Shown piece after piece: positions 45,537 to 58,499 of a stretch of DNA of 64,000 nt. Position 1 is the stretch's first letter. Each line of letters opens with the position of its first letter. A model generated the notes under the pieces. The model did not search any database. It was not told the DNA's origin and saw nothing but the letters and a program-made list of their open reading frames with translations. Source of the DNA: Pisaster brevispinus (taxonomy: Eukaryota > Echinodermata > Asteroidea > Forcipulatida > Asteriidae); contig JAMKCF010000045.1 of assembly GCA_023634235.1 (NCBI GenBank), positions 248,001 to 312,000 of the forward strand. The letters run 5' to 3'. The position numbers and the translations under genes are program-made.

Positions 45537-48500
45537 TGTTCGCTTTTTGACAGCAAAAACGAGTTGGAGATGTTTTGCGGGGAGTTTGTAGCGTCCCCGC
45601 TTGCTGGTCTCTTCCGGTGTGAAACCTGCCCTCATCGGCCGTAAAAGTCAAATTTTCGGATGCGGGGATACCTAAGGAAGAGTCAGGTAAAAAAATTATC
45701 TCTCTAGCCCCCCTAGAACGGGAGTTATTCCCAAACTCACCTGGAATTTATTCCGGGTCATTACCCCGGCCGGCGAGACCTTGCTTCGCAGCCGGCCCCT
45801 GGGATTTTTCAATTTCTGTTAGGGGTAGGCCTAACATCTAGGCCGCTCGCCTCGCTTACAGAACCGTCAGCAACCCCAAACTCATGGGAGAGATAGCCCT
45901 TGAGACGGGCTTTCCAGTGGTATAAAACTTGTGCTAATCCGATGATGCCTTGAGGGTGATTTGACCCTCCTTATTTTGTGTTTGTCTTTTTGACAGCAAA
46001 AACGAGTTGGAGATGTTTTGCGGGGAGTTTGTAGCGTCCCCGCTTGCTGGTCTCTTCCGGTGTGAAACCTGCCCTCATCGGCCGTAAAAGTCTAATTTTC
46101 GGATGCGGGGATACCTAAGGAAGAGTCAGGTAAAAAAATTATCTCTCTAGCCCCCCTAGAACGGGAGTTATTCCCAAACTCACCTGAAATTTATTCCGGG
46201 TCATTACCCCGGCCGGCGAGACCTTGCTTCGCAGCCGGCCCCTGGGATTTTTCAATTTCTGTTAGGGGTAGGCCTAACATCTAGGCCGCTCGCCTCGCTT
46301 ACAGAACCGTCAGCAACCCCAAACTCATGGGAGAGATAGCCCTTGAGACAGGCTTTCTAGTGGTTTAAAACTTGTGCTAATCCGATGATGCCTTGAGGGT
46401 GATTTGACCCTCCTTATTTTGTGTTTGTCTTTTTGACAGCAAAAACGAGTTGGAGATGTTTTGCGGGGAGTTTGTAGCGTCCCCGCTTGCTGGTCTCTTC
46501 CGGTGTGAAACCTGCCCTCATCGGCCGTAAAAGTCTAATTTTCGGATGCGGGGATACCTAAGGAAGAGTCAGGTAAAAAAATTATCTCTCTAGCCCCCCT
46601 AGAACGGGAGTTATTCCCAAACTCACCTGGAATTTATTCCGGGTCATTACCCCGGCCGGCGAGACCTTGCTTCGCAGCCGGCCCCTGGGATTTTTCAATT
46701 TCTGTTAGGGGTAGGCCTAACATATAGGCCGCTCGCCTCGCCTACAGAACCGTCAGCGACACCAAACTCATGGGAGAGATAGCCCTTGAGACGGGCTTTC
46801 CAGTGGTATAAAACTTGTGCTAATCCGATGATGCCTTGAGGGTGATTTGACCCTGCTTATTTTGTGTTCGCTTTTTGACAGCAAAAACGAGTTGGAGATG
46901 TTTTGCGGGGAGTTTGTAGCGTCCCCGCTTGCTGGTCTCTTCCGGTGTGAAACCTGCCCTCATCGGCCGTAAAAGTCAAATTTTCGGATGCGGGGATACC
47001 TAAGGAAGAGTCAGGTAAAAAAAATTATCTCTCTAGCCCCCCTTGAACGGGAGTTATTCCCAAACTCACCTGGAATTTATTCCGGGTCATTACCCCGGCC
47101 GGCGAGACCTTGCTTCGCAGCCGGCCCCTGGGATTTTTCAATTTCTGTTAGGGGTAGGCCTAACATATAGGCCGCTCGCCTCGCCTACAGAACCGTCAGC
47201 GACCCCAAACTCATGGGACAGATAGCCCTTGAGACGGGCTTTCCAGTGGTATAAAACTTGTGCTAATCCGATGATGCCTTGAGGGTGATTTGACCCTCCT
47301 TATTTTGTGTTCGCTTTTTGACAGCAAAAACGAGTTGGAGATGTTTTGCGGGGAGTTTGTAGCGTCCCCGCTTGCTGGTCTCTTCCGGTGTGAAACCTGC
47401 CCTCATCGGCCGTAAAAGTCAAATTTTCGGATGCGGGGATACCTAAGGAAGAGTCAGGTAAAAAAAATTATCTCTCTAGCCCCCCTAGAACGGGAGTTAT
47501 TCCCAAACTCACCTGGAATTTATTCCGGGTCATTACCCCGGCCGGCGAGACCTTGCTTCGCAGCCGGCCCCTGGGATTTTTCAATTTCTGTTAGGGGTAG
47601 GCCTAACATCTAGGCCGCTCGCCTCGCTTACAGAACCGTCAGCAACCCCAAACTCATGGGAGAGATAGCCCTTGAGACGGGCTTTCCAGTGGTATAAAAC
47701 TTGTGCTAATCCGATGATGCCTTGAGGGTGATTTGACCCTCCTTATTTTGTGTTTGTCTTTTTGACAGCAAAAACGAGTTGGAGATGTTTTGCGGGGAGT
47801 TTGTAGCGTCCCCGCTTGCTGGTCTCTTCCGGTGTGAAACCTGCCCTCATCGGCCGTAAAAGTCTAATTTTCGGATGCGGGGATACCTAAGGAAGAGTCA
47901 GGTAAAAAAATTATCTCTCTAGCCCCCCTAGAACGGGAGTTATTCCCAAACTCACCTGGAATTTATTCCGGGTCATTACCCCGGCCGGCGAGACCTTGCT
48001 TCGCAGCCGGCCCCTGGGATTTTTCAATTTCTGTTAGGGGTAGGCCTAACATATAGGCCGCTCGCCTCGCCTACAGAACCGTCAGCGACCCCAAACTCAT
48101 GGGAGAGATAGCCCTTGAGACGGGCTTTCCAGTGGTATAAAACTTGTGCTAATCCGATGATGCCTTGAGGGTGATTTGACCCTGCTTATTTTGTGTTCGC
48201 TTTTTGACAGCAAAAACGAGTTGGAGATGTTTTGCGGGGAGTTTGTAGCGTCCCCGCTTGCTGGTCTCTTCCGGTGTGAAACCTGCCCTCATCGGCCGTA
48301 AAAGTCTAATTTTCGGATGCGGGGATACCTAAGGAAGAGTCAGGTAAAAAAAATATCTCTCTAGCCCCCCTAGAACGGGAGTTATTCCCAAACTCACCTG
48401 GAATTTATTCCGGGTCATTACCCCGGCCGGCGAGACCTTGCTTCGCAGCCGGCCCCTGGGATTTTTCAATTTCTGTTAGGGGTAGGCCTAACATCTAGGC

Positions 48501-51300
48501 CGCTCGCCTCGCCTACAGAACCGTCAGCGACCCCAAACTCATGGGAGAGATAGCCCTTGAGACGGGCTTTCCAGTGGTATAAAACTTGTGCTAATCCGAT
48601 GATGCCTTGAGGGTGATTTGACCCTGCTTATTTTGTGTTCGCTTTTTGACAGCAAAAACGAGTTGGAGATGTTTTGCGGGGAGTTTGTAGCGTCCCCGCT
48701 TGCTGGTCTCTTCCGGTGTGAAACCTGCCCTCATCGGCCGTAAAAGTCAAATTTTCGGATGCGGGGATACCTAAGGAAGAGTCAGGTAAAAAAAATTATC
48801 TCTCTAGCCCCCCTAGAACGGGAGTTATTCCCAAACTCACCTGGAATTTATTCCGGGTCATTACCCCGGCCGGCGAGACCTTGCTTCGCAGCCGGCCCCT
48901 GGGATTTTTCAATTTCTGTTAGGGGTAGGCCTAACATATAGGCCGCTCGCCTCGCCTACAGAACCGTCAGCGACCCCAAACTCATGGGAGAGATAGCCCT
49001 TGAGACGGGCTTTCCAGTGGTATAAAACTTGTGCTAATCCGATGATGCCTTGAGGGTGATTTGACCCTGCTTATTTTGTGTTCGCTTTTTGACAGCAAAA
49101 ACGAGTTGGAGATGTTTTGCGGGGAGTTTGTAGCGTCCCCGCTTGCTGGTCTCTTCCGGTGTGAAACCTGCCCTCATCGGCCGTAAAAGTCTAATTTTCG
49201 GATGCGGGGATACCTAAGGAAGAGTCAGGTAAAAAAATTATCTCTCTAGCCCCCCTAGAACGGGAGTTATTCCCAAACTCACCTGGAATTTATTCCGGGT
49301 CATTACCCCGGCCGGCGAGACCTTGCTTCGCAGCCGGCCCCTGGGATTTTTCAATTTCTGTTAGGGGTAGGCCTAACATATAGGCCGCTCGCCTCGCCTA
49401 CAGAACCGTCAGCGACCCCAAACTCATGGGAGAGATAGCCCTTGAGACGGGCTTTCCAGTGGTATAAAACTTGTGCTAATCCGATGATGCCTTGAGGGTG
49501 ATTTGACCCTGCTTATTTTGTGTTCGCTTTTTGACAGCAAAAACGAGTTGGAGATGTTTTGCGGGGAGTTTGTAGCGTCCCCGCTTGCTGGTCTCTTCCG
49601 GTGTGAAACCTGCCCTCATCGGCCGTAAAAGTCTAATTTTCGGATGCGGGGATACCTAAGGAAGAGTCAGGTAAAAAAATTATCTCTCTAGCCCCCCTAG
49701 AACGGGAGTTATTCCCAAACTCACCTGGAATTTATTCCGGGTCATTACCCCGGCCGGCGAGACCTTGCTTCGCAGCCGGCCCCTGGGATTTTTCAATTTC
49801 TGTTAGGGGTAGGCCTAACATATAGGCCGCTCGCCTCGCCTACAGAACCGTCAGCAACCCCAAACTCATGGGAGAGATAGCCCTTGAGACGGGCTTTCCA
49901 GTGGTATAAAACTTGTGCTAATCCGATGATGCCTTGAGGGTGATTTGACCCTGCTTATTTTGTGTTCGCTTTTTGACAGCAAAAACGAGTTGGAGATGTT
50001 TTGCGGGGAGTTTGTAGCGTCCCCGCTTGCTGGTCTCTTCCGGTGTGAAACCTGCCCTCATCGGCCGTAAAAGTCAAATTTTCGGATGCGGGGATACCTA
50101 AGGAAGAGTCAGGTAAAAAAAATTATCTCTCTAGCCCCCCTAGAACGGGAGTTATTCCCAAACTCACCTGGAATTTATTCCGGGTCATTACCCCGGCCGG
50201 CGAGACCTTGCTTCGCAGCCGGCCCCTGGGATTTTTCAATTTCTGTTAGGGGTAGGCCTAACATCTAGGCCGCTCGCCTCGCCTACAGAACCGTCAGCAA
50301 CCCCAAACTCATGGGAGAGATAGTCCTTGAGACGGGCTTTCCAGTGGTATAAAACTTGTGCTAATCCGATGATGCCTTGAGGGTGATTTGACCCTCCTTA
50401 TTTTGTGTTTGTCTTTTTGACAGCAAAAACGAGTTGGAGATGTTTTGCGGGGAGTTTGTAGCGTCCCCGCTTGCTGGTCTCTTCCGGTGTGAAACCTGCC
50501 CTCATCGGCCGTAAAAGTCTAATTTTCGGATGCGGGGATACCTAAGGAAGAGTCAGGTAAAAAAATTATCTCTCTAGCCCCCCTAGAACGGGAGTTATTC
50601 CCAAACTCACCTGGAATTTATTCCGGGTCATTACCCCGGCCGGCGAGACCTTGCTTCGCAGCCGGCCCCTGGGATTTTTCAATTTCTGTTAGGGGTAGGC
50701 CTAACATATTGGCCGCTCGCCTCGCCTACAGAACCGTCAGCAACCCCAAACTCATGGGAGAGATAGCCCTTGAGACGGGCTTTCCAGTGGTATAAAACTT
50801 GTGCTAATCCGATGATGCCTTGAGGGTGATTTGACCCTGCTTATTTTGTGTTCGCTTTTTGACAGCAAAAACGAGTTGGAGATGTTTTGCGGGGAGTTTG
50901 CAGCGTCCCCGCTTGCTGGTCTCTTCCGGTGTGAAACCTGCCCTCATCGGCCGTAAAAGTCTAATTGTCGGATGCGGGGATACCTAAGGAAGAGTCAGGT
51001 AAAAAAATTATCTCTCTAGCCCCCCTAGAACGGGAGTTATTCCCAAACTCACCTGGAATTTATTCCGGGTCATTACCCCGGCCGGCGAGACCTTGCTTCG
51101 CAGCCGGCCCCTGGGATTTTTCAATTTCTGTTAGGGGTAGGCCTAACATATAGGCCGCTCGCCTCGCCTACAGAACCGTCAGCGACCGCAAACTCATGGG
51201 AGAGATAGCCCTTGAGACGGGCTTTCCAGTGGTATAAAACTTGTGCTAATCCGATGATGCCTTGAGGGTGATTTGACCCTGCTTATTTTGTGTTCGCTTT
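45537..51300 (+). repeat. Subfamily with 'gttcgcttttt' core variant
   Basis: In ten monomers the usual 'gtttgtcttttt' is replaced by 'gttcgcttttt', one base shorter, at about 45537, 46865, 47308, 48196, 48637, 49080, 49522, 49963, 50849 and 51291. Most also have 'ccctgctta', and many have 'aacatatagg' in place of 'aacatctagg'. Typical monomers are interspersed, giving partial periods of about 886 and 1328 bp. The variant is confined to this block, so it spread by local amplification. Confidence 0.85.
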
Positions 51301-52544
51301 TTGACAGCAAAAACGAGTTGGAGATGTTTTGCGGGGAGTTTGTAGCGTCCCCGCTTGCTGGTCTCTTCCGGTGTGAAACCTGCCCTCATCGGCCGTAAAA
51401 GTCTAATTTTCGGATGCGGGGATACCTAAGGAAGAGTCAGGTAAAAAAAATTATCTCTCTAGCCCCCCTAGAACGGGAGTTATTCCCAAACTCACCTGGA
51501 ATTTATTCCGGGTCATTACCCCGGCCGGCGAGACCTTGCTTCGCAGCCGGCCCCTGGGATTTTTCAATTTCTGTTAGGGGTAGGCCTAACATCTAGGCCG
51601 CTCGCCTCGCCTACAGAACCGTCAGCAACCCCAAACTCATGGGAGAGATAGTCCTTGAGACGGGCTTTCCAGTGGTATAAAACTTGTGCTAATCCGATGA
51701 TGCCTTGAGGGTGATTTGACCCTCCTTATTTTGTGTTTGTCTTTTTGACAGCAAAAACGAGTTGGAGATGTTTTGCGGGGAGTTTGTAGCGTCCCCGCTT
51801 GCTGGTCTCTTCCGGTGTGAAACCTGCCCTCATCGGCCGTAAAAGTCTAATTTTCGGATGCGGGGATACCTAATGAAGAGTCAGGTAAAAAAATTATCTC
51901 TCTAGCCCCCCTAGAACGGGAGTTATTCCCAAACTCACTTGGAATTTATTCCGGGTCATTACCCCGGCCGGCGAGACCTTGCTTCGCAGCCGGCCCCTGG
52001 GATTTTTCAATTTCTGTTAGGGGTAGGCCTAACATCTAGGCCGCTCGCCTCGCCTACAGAACCGTCAGCAACCCCAAACTCATGAAGAGATAGCCCTTGA
52101 GACGGGCTTTCCAGTGGTATAAAACTTGTGCTAATCCGATGATGCCTTGAGGGTGATTTGACCCTCCTTATTTTGTGTTTGTCTTTTTGACAGCAAAAAC
52201 GAGTTGGAGATGTTTTGCGGGGAGTTTGTAGCGTCCCCGCTTGCTGGTCTCTTCCGGTGTGAAACCTGCCCTCATCGGCCGTAAAAGTCTAATTTTCGGA
52301 TGCGGGGATACCTAAGGAAGAGTCAGGTAAAAAAATTATCTCTCTAGCCCCCCTAGAACGGGAGTTATTCCCAAACTCACTTGGAATTTATTCCGGGTCA
52401 TTACCCCGGCCGGCGAGACCTTGCTTCGCAGCCGGCCCCTGGGATTTTTCAATTTCTGTTAGGGGTAGGCCTAACATCTAGGCCGCTCGCCTCGCCTACA
52501 GAACCGTCAGCAACCCCAAACTCATGGGAGAGATAGCCCTTGAG

Positions 52545-53193
52545 ACGGGCTTTCCAGTGGTATAAAACTTGTGCTAATCCGATGATGCCTTAAGGGTGAT
52601 TTGACCCTCCTTATTTTGTGTTTGTCTTTTTGACAGCAAAAACGAGTTGGAGATGTTTTGCGGGGAGTTTGTAGCGTCCCCGCTTGCTGGTCTCTTCCGG
52701 TGTGAAACCTGCCCTCATCGGCCGTAAAAGTCTAATTTTCGGATGCGGGGATACCTAAGGAAGAGTCAGGTAAAAAAATTATCTCTCTAGCCCCCCCTGG
52801 AACGGGAGTTATTCCCAAACTCACCTGGAATTTATTCCGGGTCATTACCCCGGCCGGCGAGACCTTGCTTCGCAGCCGGCCCCTGGGATTTTTCAATTTC
52901 TTTTAGGGGTAGGCCTGCCCTCATCGGCCGTAAAAGTCTAATTTTCGGATGCGGGGATACCTAATGAAGAGTCAGGTAAAAAAATTATCTCTCTAGCCCC
53001 CCTAGAACGGGAGTTATTCCCAAACTCAACTGTAATTTATTCCGGGTCATTACCCCGGCCGGCGAGACCTTGCTTCGCAGCCGGCCCCTGGGATTTTTCA
53101 ATTTCTGTTAGGGGAAGGCCTAACATCTAGGGCGCTCGCCTCGCCTACAGAACCGTCAGCAACCCCAAACTCATGGGAGAGATAGCCCTTGAG
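52545..53193 (+). repeat. Monomer pair with a 238-bp internal deletion
   Basis: The distance between phase bases is 649 bp instead of 886. At 52911-52920 the text 'aggcct' runs straight into 'gccctcatcgg', joining the end of one monomer to the middle of the next. The shared 'cct' at 52914-52916 is the junction microhomology. One extra C in the preceding C-run accounts for the remaining base. The break is in the 5' arm of the GGCCTA/TAGGCC inverted repeat. Confidence 0.92.
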
Positions 53194-53636
53194 ACGGGCT
53201 TTCCAGTGGTATAAACTTGTGCTAATCCGATGATGCCTTGAGGGTGATTTGACCCTCCTTATTTTGTGTTTGTCTTTTTGACAGCAAAAACGAGTTGGAG
53301 ATTTTTTGCGGGGAGTTTGTAGCGTCCCCGCTTGCTGGTCTCTTCCGGTGTGAAACCTGCCCTCATCGGCCGTAAAAGTCTAATTTTCGGATGCGGGGAT
53401 ACCTAATGAAGAGTCAGGTAAAAAAATTATCTCTCTAGCCCCCCTAGAACGGGAGTTATTCCCAAACTCACTTGGAATTTATTCCGGGTCATTACCTCGG
53501 CCGGCGAGACCTTGCTTCGCAGCAGGCCCCTGGGATTTTTCAATTTCTGTTAGGGGTAGGCCTAACATCTAGGCCGCTCGCCTCGCCTACAGAACCGTCA
53601 GCGACCCCAAACTCATGGGAGAGATAGCCCTTGAGA

Positions 53637-56600
53637 CGGGCTTTCCAGTGGTATAAAACTTGTGCTAATCCGATGATGCCTTGAGGGTGATTTGACCCTC
53701 CTTATTTTGTGTTTGTCTTTTTGACAGCAAAAACGAGTTGGAGATGTTTTGCGGGGAGTTTGTAGCGTCCACTCTTGCTGGTCTCTTCCGGTGTGAAACC
53801 TGCCCTCATCGGCCGTAAAAGTCTAATTTTCGGATGCGGGGATACCTAAGGAAGAGTCAGGTAAAAAAATTATCTCTCTAGCCCCCCTAGAACGGGAGTT
53901 ATTCCCAAACTCACCTGGAATTTATTCCGGGTCATTACCCCGGCCGGCGAGACCTTGCTTCGCAGCCGGCCCCTGGGATTTTTCAATTTCTGTTAGGGGT
54001 AGGCCTAACATCTAGGCCGCTCGCCTCGCCTACAGAACCGTCAGCGACCCCAAACTCATGGGAGAGATAGCCCTTGAGACGGGCTTTCCAGTGGTATAAA
54101 ACTTGTGCTAATCCGATGATGCCTTGAGGGTGATTTGACCCTCCTTATTTTGTGTTTGTCTTTTTGACAGCAAAAACGAGTTGGAGATGTTTTGCGGGGA
54201 GTTTGTAGCGTCCCCGCTTGCTGGTCTCTTCCGGTGTGAAACCTGCCCTCATCGGCCGTAAAAGTCTAATTTTCGGATGCGGGGATACCTAAGGAAGAGT
54301 CAGGTAAAAAAATTATCTCTCTAGCCCCCCTAGAACGGGAGTTATTCCCAAACTCACCTGGAATTTATTCCGGGTCATTACCCCGGCCGGCGAGACCTTG
54401 CTTCGCAGCCGGCCCCTGGGATTTTTCAATTTCTGTTAGGGGTAGGCCTAACATCTAGGCCGCTCGCCTCGCCTACAGAACCGTCAGCAATTCCAAACTC
54501 ATATGAGAGATAGCCCTTGGGACGGGCTTTCCAGTGGTATAAAACTTGTGCTAATCCGATGATGCCTTGAGGGTGATTTGACCCTCCTTATTTTGTGTTT
54601 GTCTTTTTGACAGCAAAAACGAGTTGGAGATGTTTTGCGGGGAGTTTGTAGCGTCCCCACTTGCTGGTCTCTTCCGGTGTGAAAGCTGCCCTCATCGGCC
54701 GTAAAAGTCTAATGTTCGGATGCGGGGATACCTAAGGAAGAGTCAGGTAAAAAAATTATCTCTCTAGCCCCCCTAGAACGGGAGTTATTCCCAAACTCAC
54801 CTGGAATTTATTCCGGGTCATTACCCCGGCCGGCGAGACCTTGCTTCGCAGCCGGCCCCTGGGATTTTTCAATTTCTGTTAGGGGTAGGCCTAACATCTA
54901 GGCCGCTCGCCTCGCCTACAGAACCGTCAGCGACCCCAAACTCATGGGAGAGATAGCCCTTGAGACGGGCTTTCCAGTGGTATAAAACTTGTGCTAATCC
55001 GATGATGCCTTGAGGGTGATTTGACCCTCCTTATTTTGTGTTTGTCTTTTTGACAGCAAAAACGAGTTGGAGATGTTTTGCGGGGAGTTTGTAGCGTCCC
55101 CGCTTGCTGGTCTCTTCCGGTGTGAAACCTGCCCTCATCGGCCGTAAAAGTCTAATTTTCGGATGCGGGGATACCTAAGGAAGAGTCAGGTAAAAAAATT
55201 ATCTCTCTAGCCCCCCTAGAACGGGAGTTATTCCCAAACTCACCTGGAATTTATTCCGGGTCATTACCCCGGCCGGCGAGACCTTGCTTCGCAGCCGGCC
55301 CCTGGGATTTTTCAATTTCTGTTAGGGGTAGGCCTAACATCTAGGCCGCTCGCCTCGCCTACAGAACCGTCAGCAATTCCAAACTCATATGAGAGATAGC
55401 CCTTGGGACGGGCTTTCCAGTGGTATAAAACTTGTGCTAATCCGATGATGCCTTGAGGGTGATTTGACCCTCCTTATTTTGTGTTTGTCTTTTTGACAGC
55501 AAAAACGAGTTGGAGATGTTTTGCGGGGAGTTTGTAGCGTCCCCACTTGCTGGTCTCTTCCGGTGTGAAAGCTGCCCTCATCGGCCGTAAAAGTCTAATG
55601 TTCGGATGCGGGGATACCTAAGGAAGAGTCAGGTAAAAAAAAATTCTCTCTAGCCCCCCTAGAACGGGAGTTATTCCCAAACTCACCTGGAATTTATTCC
55701 GGGTCATTACCCCGGCCGGCGAGACCTTGCTTCGCAGCCGGCCCCTGGGATTTTTCAATTTCTGTTAGGGGTAGGCCTAACATCTAGGCCGCTCGCCTCG
55801 CCTACAGAACCGTCAGCGACCCCAAACTCATGGGAGAGATAGCCCTTGAGACGGGCTTTCCAGTGGTATAAAACTTGTGCTAATCCGATGATGCCTTGAG
55901 GGTGATTTGACCCTCCTTATTTTGTGTTTGTCTTTTTGACAGCAAAAACGAGTTGGAGATGTTTTGCGGGGAGTTTGTAGCGTCCACTCTTGCTGGTCTC
56001 TTCCGGTGTGAAACCTGCCCTCATCGGCCGTAAAAGTCTAATTTTCGGATGCGGGGATACCTAAGGAAGAGTCAGGTAAAAAAATTATCTCTCTAGCCCC
56101 CCTAGAACGGGAGTTATTCCCAAACTCACCTGGAATTTATTCCGGGTCATTACCCCGGCCGGCGAGACCTTGCTTCGCAGCCGGCCCCTGGGATTTTTCA
56201 ATTTCTGTTAGGGGTAGGCCTAACATCTAGGCCGCTCGCCTCGCCTACAGAACCGTCAGCGACCCCAAACTCATGGGAGAGATAGCCCTTGAGACGGGCT
56301 TTCCAGTGGTATAAAACTTGTGCTAATCCGATGATGCCTTGAGGGTGATTTGACCCTCCTTATTTTGTGTTTGTCTTTTTGACAGCAAAAACGAGTTGGA
56401 GATGTTTTGCGGGGAGTTTGTAGCGTCCCCGCTTGCTGGTCTCTTCCGGTGTGAAACCTGCCCTCATCGGCCGTAAAAGTCTAATTTTCGGATGCGGGGA
56501 TACCTAAGGAAGAGTCAGGTAAAAAAATTATCTCTCTAGCCCCCCTAGAACGGGAGTTATTCCCAAACTCACCTGGAATTTATTCCGGGTCATTACCCCG

Positions 56601-58070
56601 GCCGGCGAGACCTTGCTTCGCAGCCGGCCCCTGGGATTTTTCAATTTCTGTTAGGGGTAGGCCTAACATCTAGGCCGCTCGCCTCGCCTACAGAACCGTC
56701 AGCGATTCCAAACTCATATGAGAGATAGCCCTTGGGACGGGCTTTCCAGTGGTATAAAACTTGTGCTAATCCGATGATGCCTTGAGGGTGATTTGACCCT
56801 CCTTATTTTGTGTTTGTCTTTTTGACAGCAAAAACGAGTTGGAGATGTTTTGCGGGGAGTTTGTAGCGTCCCCGCTTGCTGGTCTCTTCCGGTGTGAAAC
56901 CTGCCCTCATCGGCCGTAAAAGTCTAATTTTCGGATGCGGGGATACCTAAGGAAGAGTCAGGTAAAAAAATTATCTCTCTAGCCCCCCTAGAACGGGAGT
57001 TATTCCCAAACTCACCTGGAATTTATTCCGGGTCATTACCCCGGCCGGCGAGACCTTGCTTCGCAGCCGGCCCCTGGGATTTTTCAATTTCTGTTAGGGG
57101 TAGGCCTAACATCTAGGCCGCTCGCTTCGCCTACAGAACCGTCAGCGACCCCAAACTCATGGGAAAGATAGCCCTTGAGACGGGCTTTCCAGTGGTATAA
57201 AACTTGTGCTAATCCGATGATGCCTTGAGGGTGATTTGACCCTCCTTATTTTGTGTTTGTCTTTTTGACAGCAAAAACGAGTTGGAGATGTTTTGCGGGG
57301 AGTTTGTAGCGTCCCCACTTGCTGGTCTCTTCCGGTGTGAAACCTGCCCTCATCGGCCGTAAAAGTCTAATTTTCGGATGCGGGGATACCTAAGGAAGAG
57401 TCAGGTAAAAAAATTATCTCTCTAGCCCCCCTAGAACGGGAGTTATTCCCAAACTCACCTGGAATTTATTCCGGGTCATTACCCCGGCCGGCGAGACCTT
57501 GCTTCGCAGCCGGCCCCTGGGATTTTTCAATTTCTGTTAGGGGTAGGCCTAACATCTAGGCCGCTCGCCTCGCCTACAGAACCGTCAGCGACCCCAAACT
57601 CATATGAGAGATAGCCCTTGGGACGGGCTTTCCAGTGGTATAAAACTTGTGCTAATCCGATGATGCCTTGAGGGTGATTTGACCCTCCTTATTTTGTGTT
57701 TGACTTTTTGACAGCAAAAACGAGTTGGAGATGTTTTGCGGGGAGTTTGTAGCGTCCCCGCTTGCTGGTCTCTTCCGGTGTGAAACCTGCCCTCATCGGC
57801 CGTAAAAGTCTAATTTTCGGATGCGGGGATACCTAAGGAAGAGTCAGGTAAAAAAATATCTCATTAGCCCCCCTAGAACGGGAGTTATTCCCAAACTCAC
57901 CTGGAATTTATTCCGGGTCATTACCCCGGCCAGCGAGACCTTGCTTCGCAGCCGGCCCCTGGGATTTTTCAATTTCTGTTAGGGGTAGGCCTTACATCTA
58001 GGCCGCTCGCCTCGCCTACAGAACCGTCAGCGACTCCAAACTCATGGGAGAGATAGCACTTGGGACGGGC
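53637..58070 (+). repeat. Subfamily with 'catatgagagatagcccttggg' type ends
   Basis: Monomer ends with 'catatgaga' and 'cttgggacggg' occur at about 54500, 55386, 56715 and 57601. 'gtccactcttgc' occurs at 53766 and 55982, 2216 bp (five monomers) apart. 'gaaagctgccc' plus 'aatgttcgg' occur at about 54682 and 55567, two monomers apart. The spacings show at least two overlapping local duplications. Confidence 0.82.
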
Positions 58071-58499
58071 TTTCCAGTGGTATAAAACTTGTGCTAATCC
58101 GATGATGCCTTGAGGGTGATTTGACCCTCCTTATTTTGTGTTTGTCTTTTTGACAGCAAAAACGAGTTGGAGATGTTTTGCGGGGAGTTTGTAGCGTCCC
58201 CGCTTGCTGGTCTCTTCCGGTGTGAAACCTGCCCTCATCGGCCGTAAAAGTCTAATTTTCGGATGCGGGGATACCTAAGGAAGAGTCAGGTAAAAAAATT
58301 ATCTCTCTAGCCCCCCTAGAACGGGAGTTATTCCCAAACTCACCTGGAATTTATTCCGGGTCATTACCCCGGCCGGCGAGACCTTGCTTCGCAGCCGGCC
58401 CCTGGGATTTTTCAATTTCTGTTAGGGGTAGGCCTAACATCTAGGCCGCTCGCCTCGCCTACAGAACGGTCAGCGACCCCAAACTCATGGGAGAGATAG

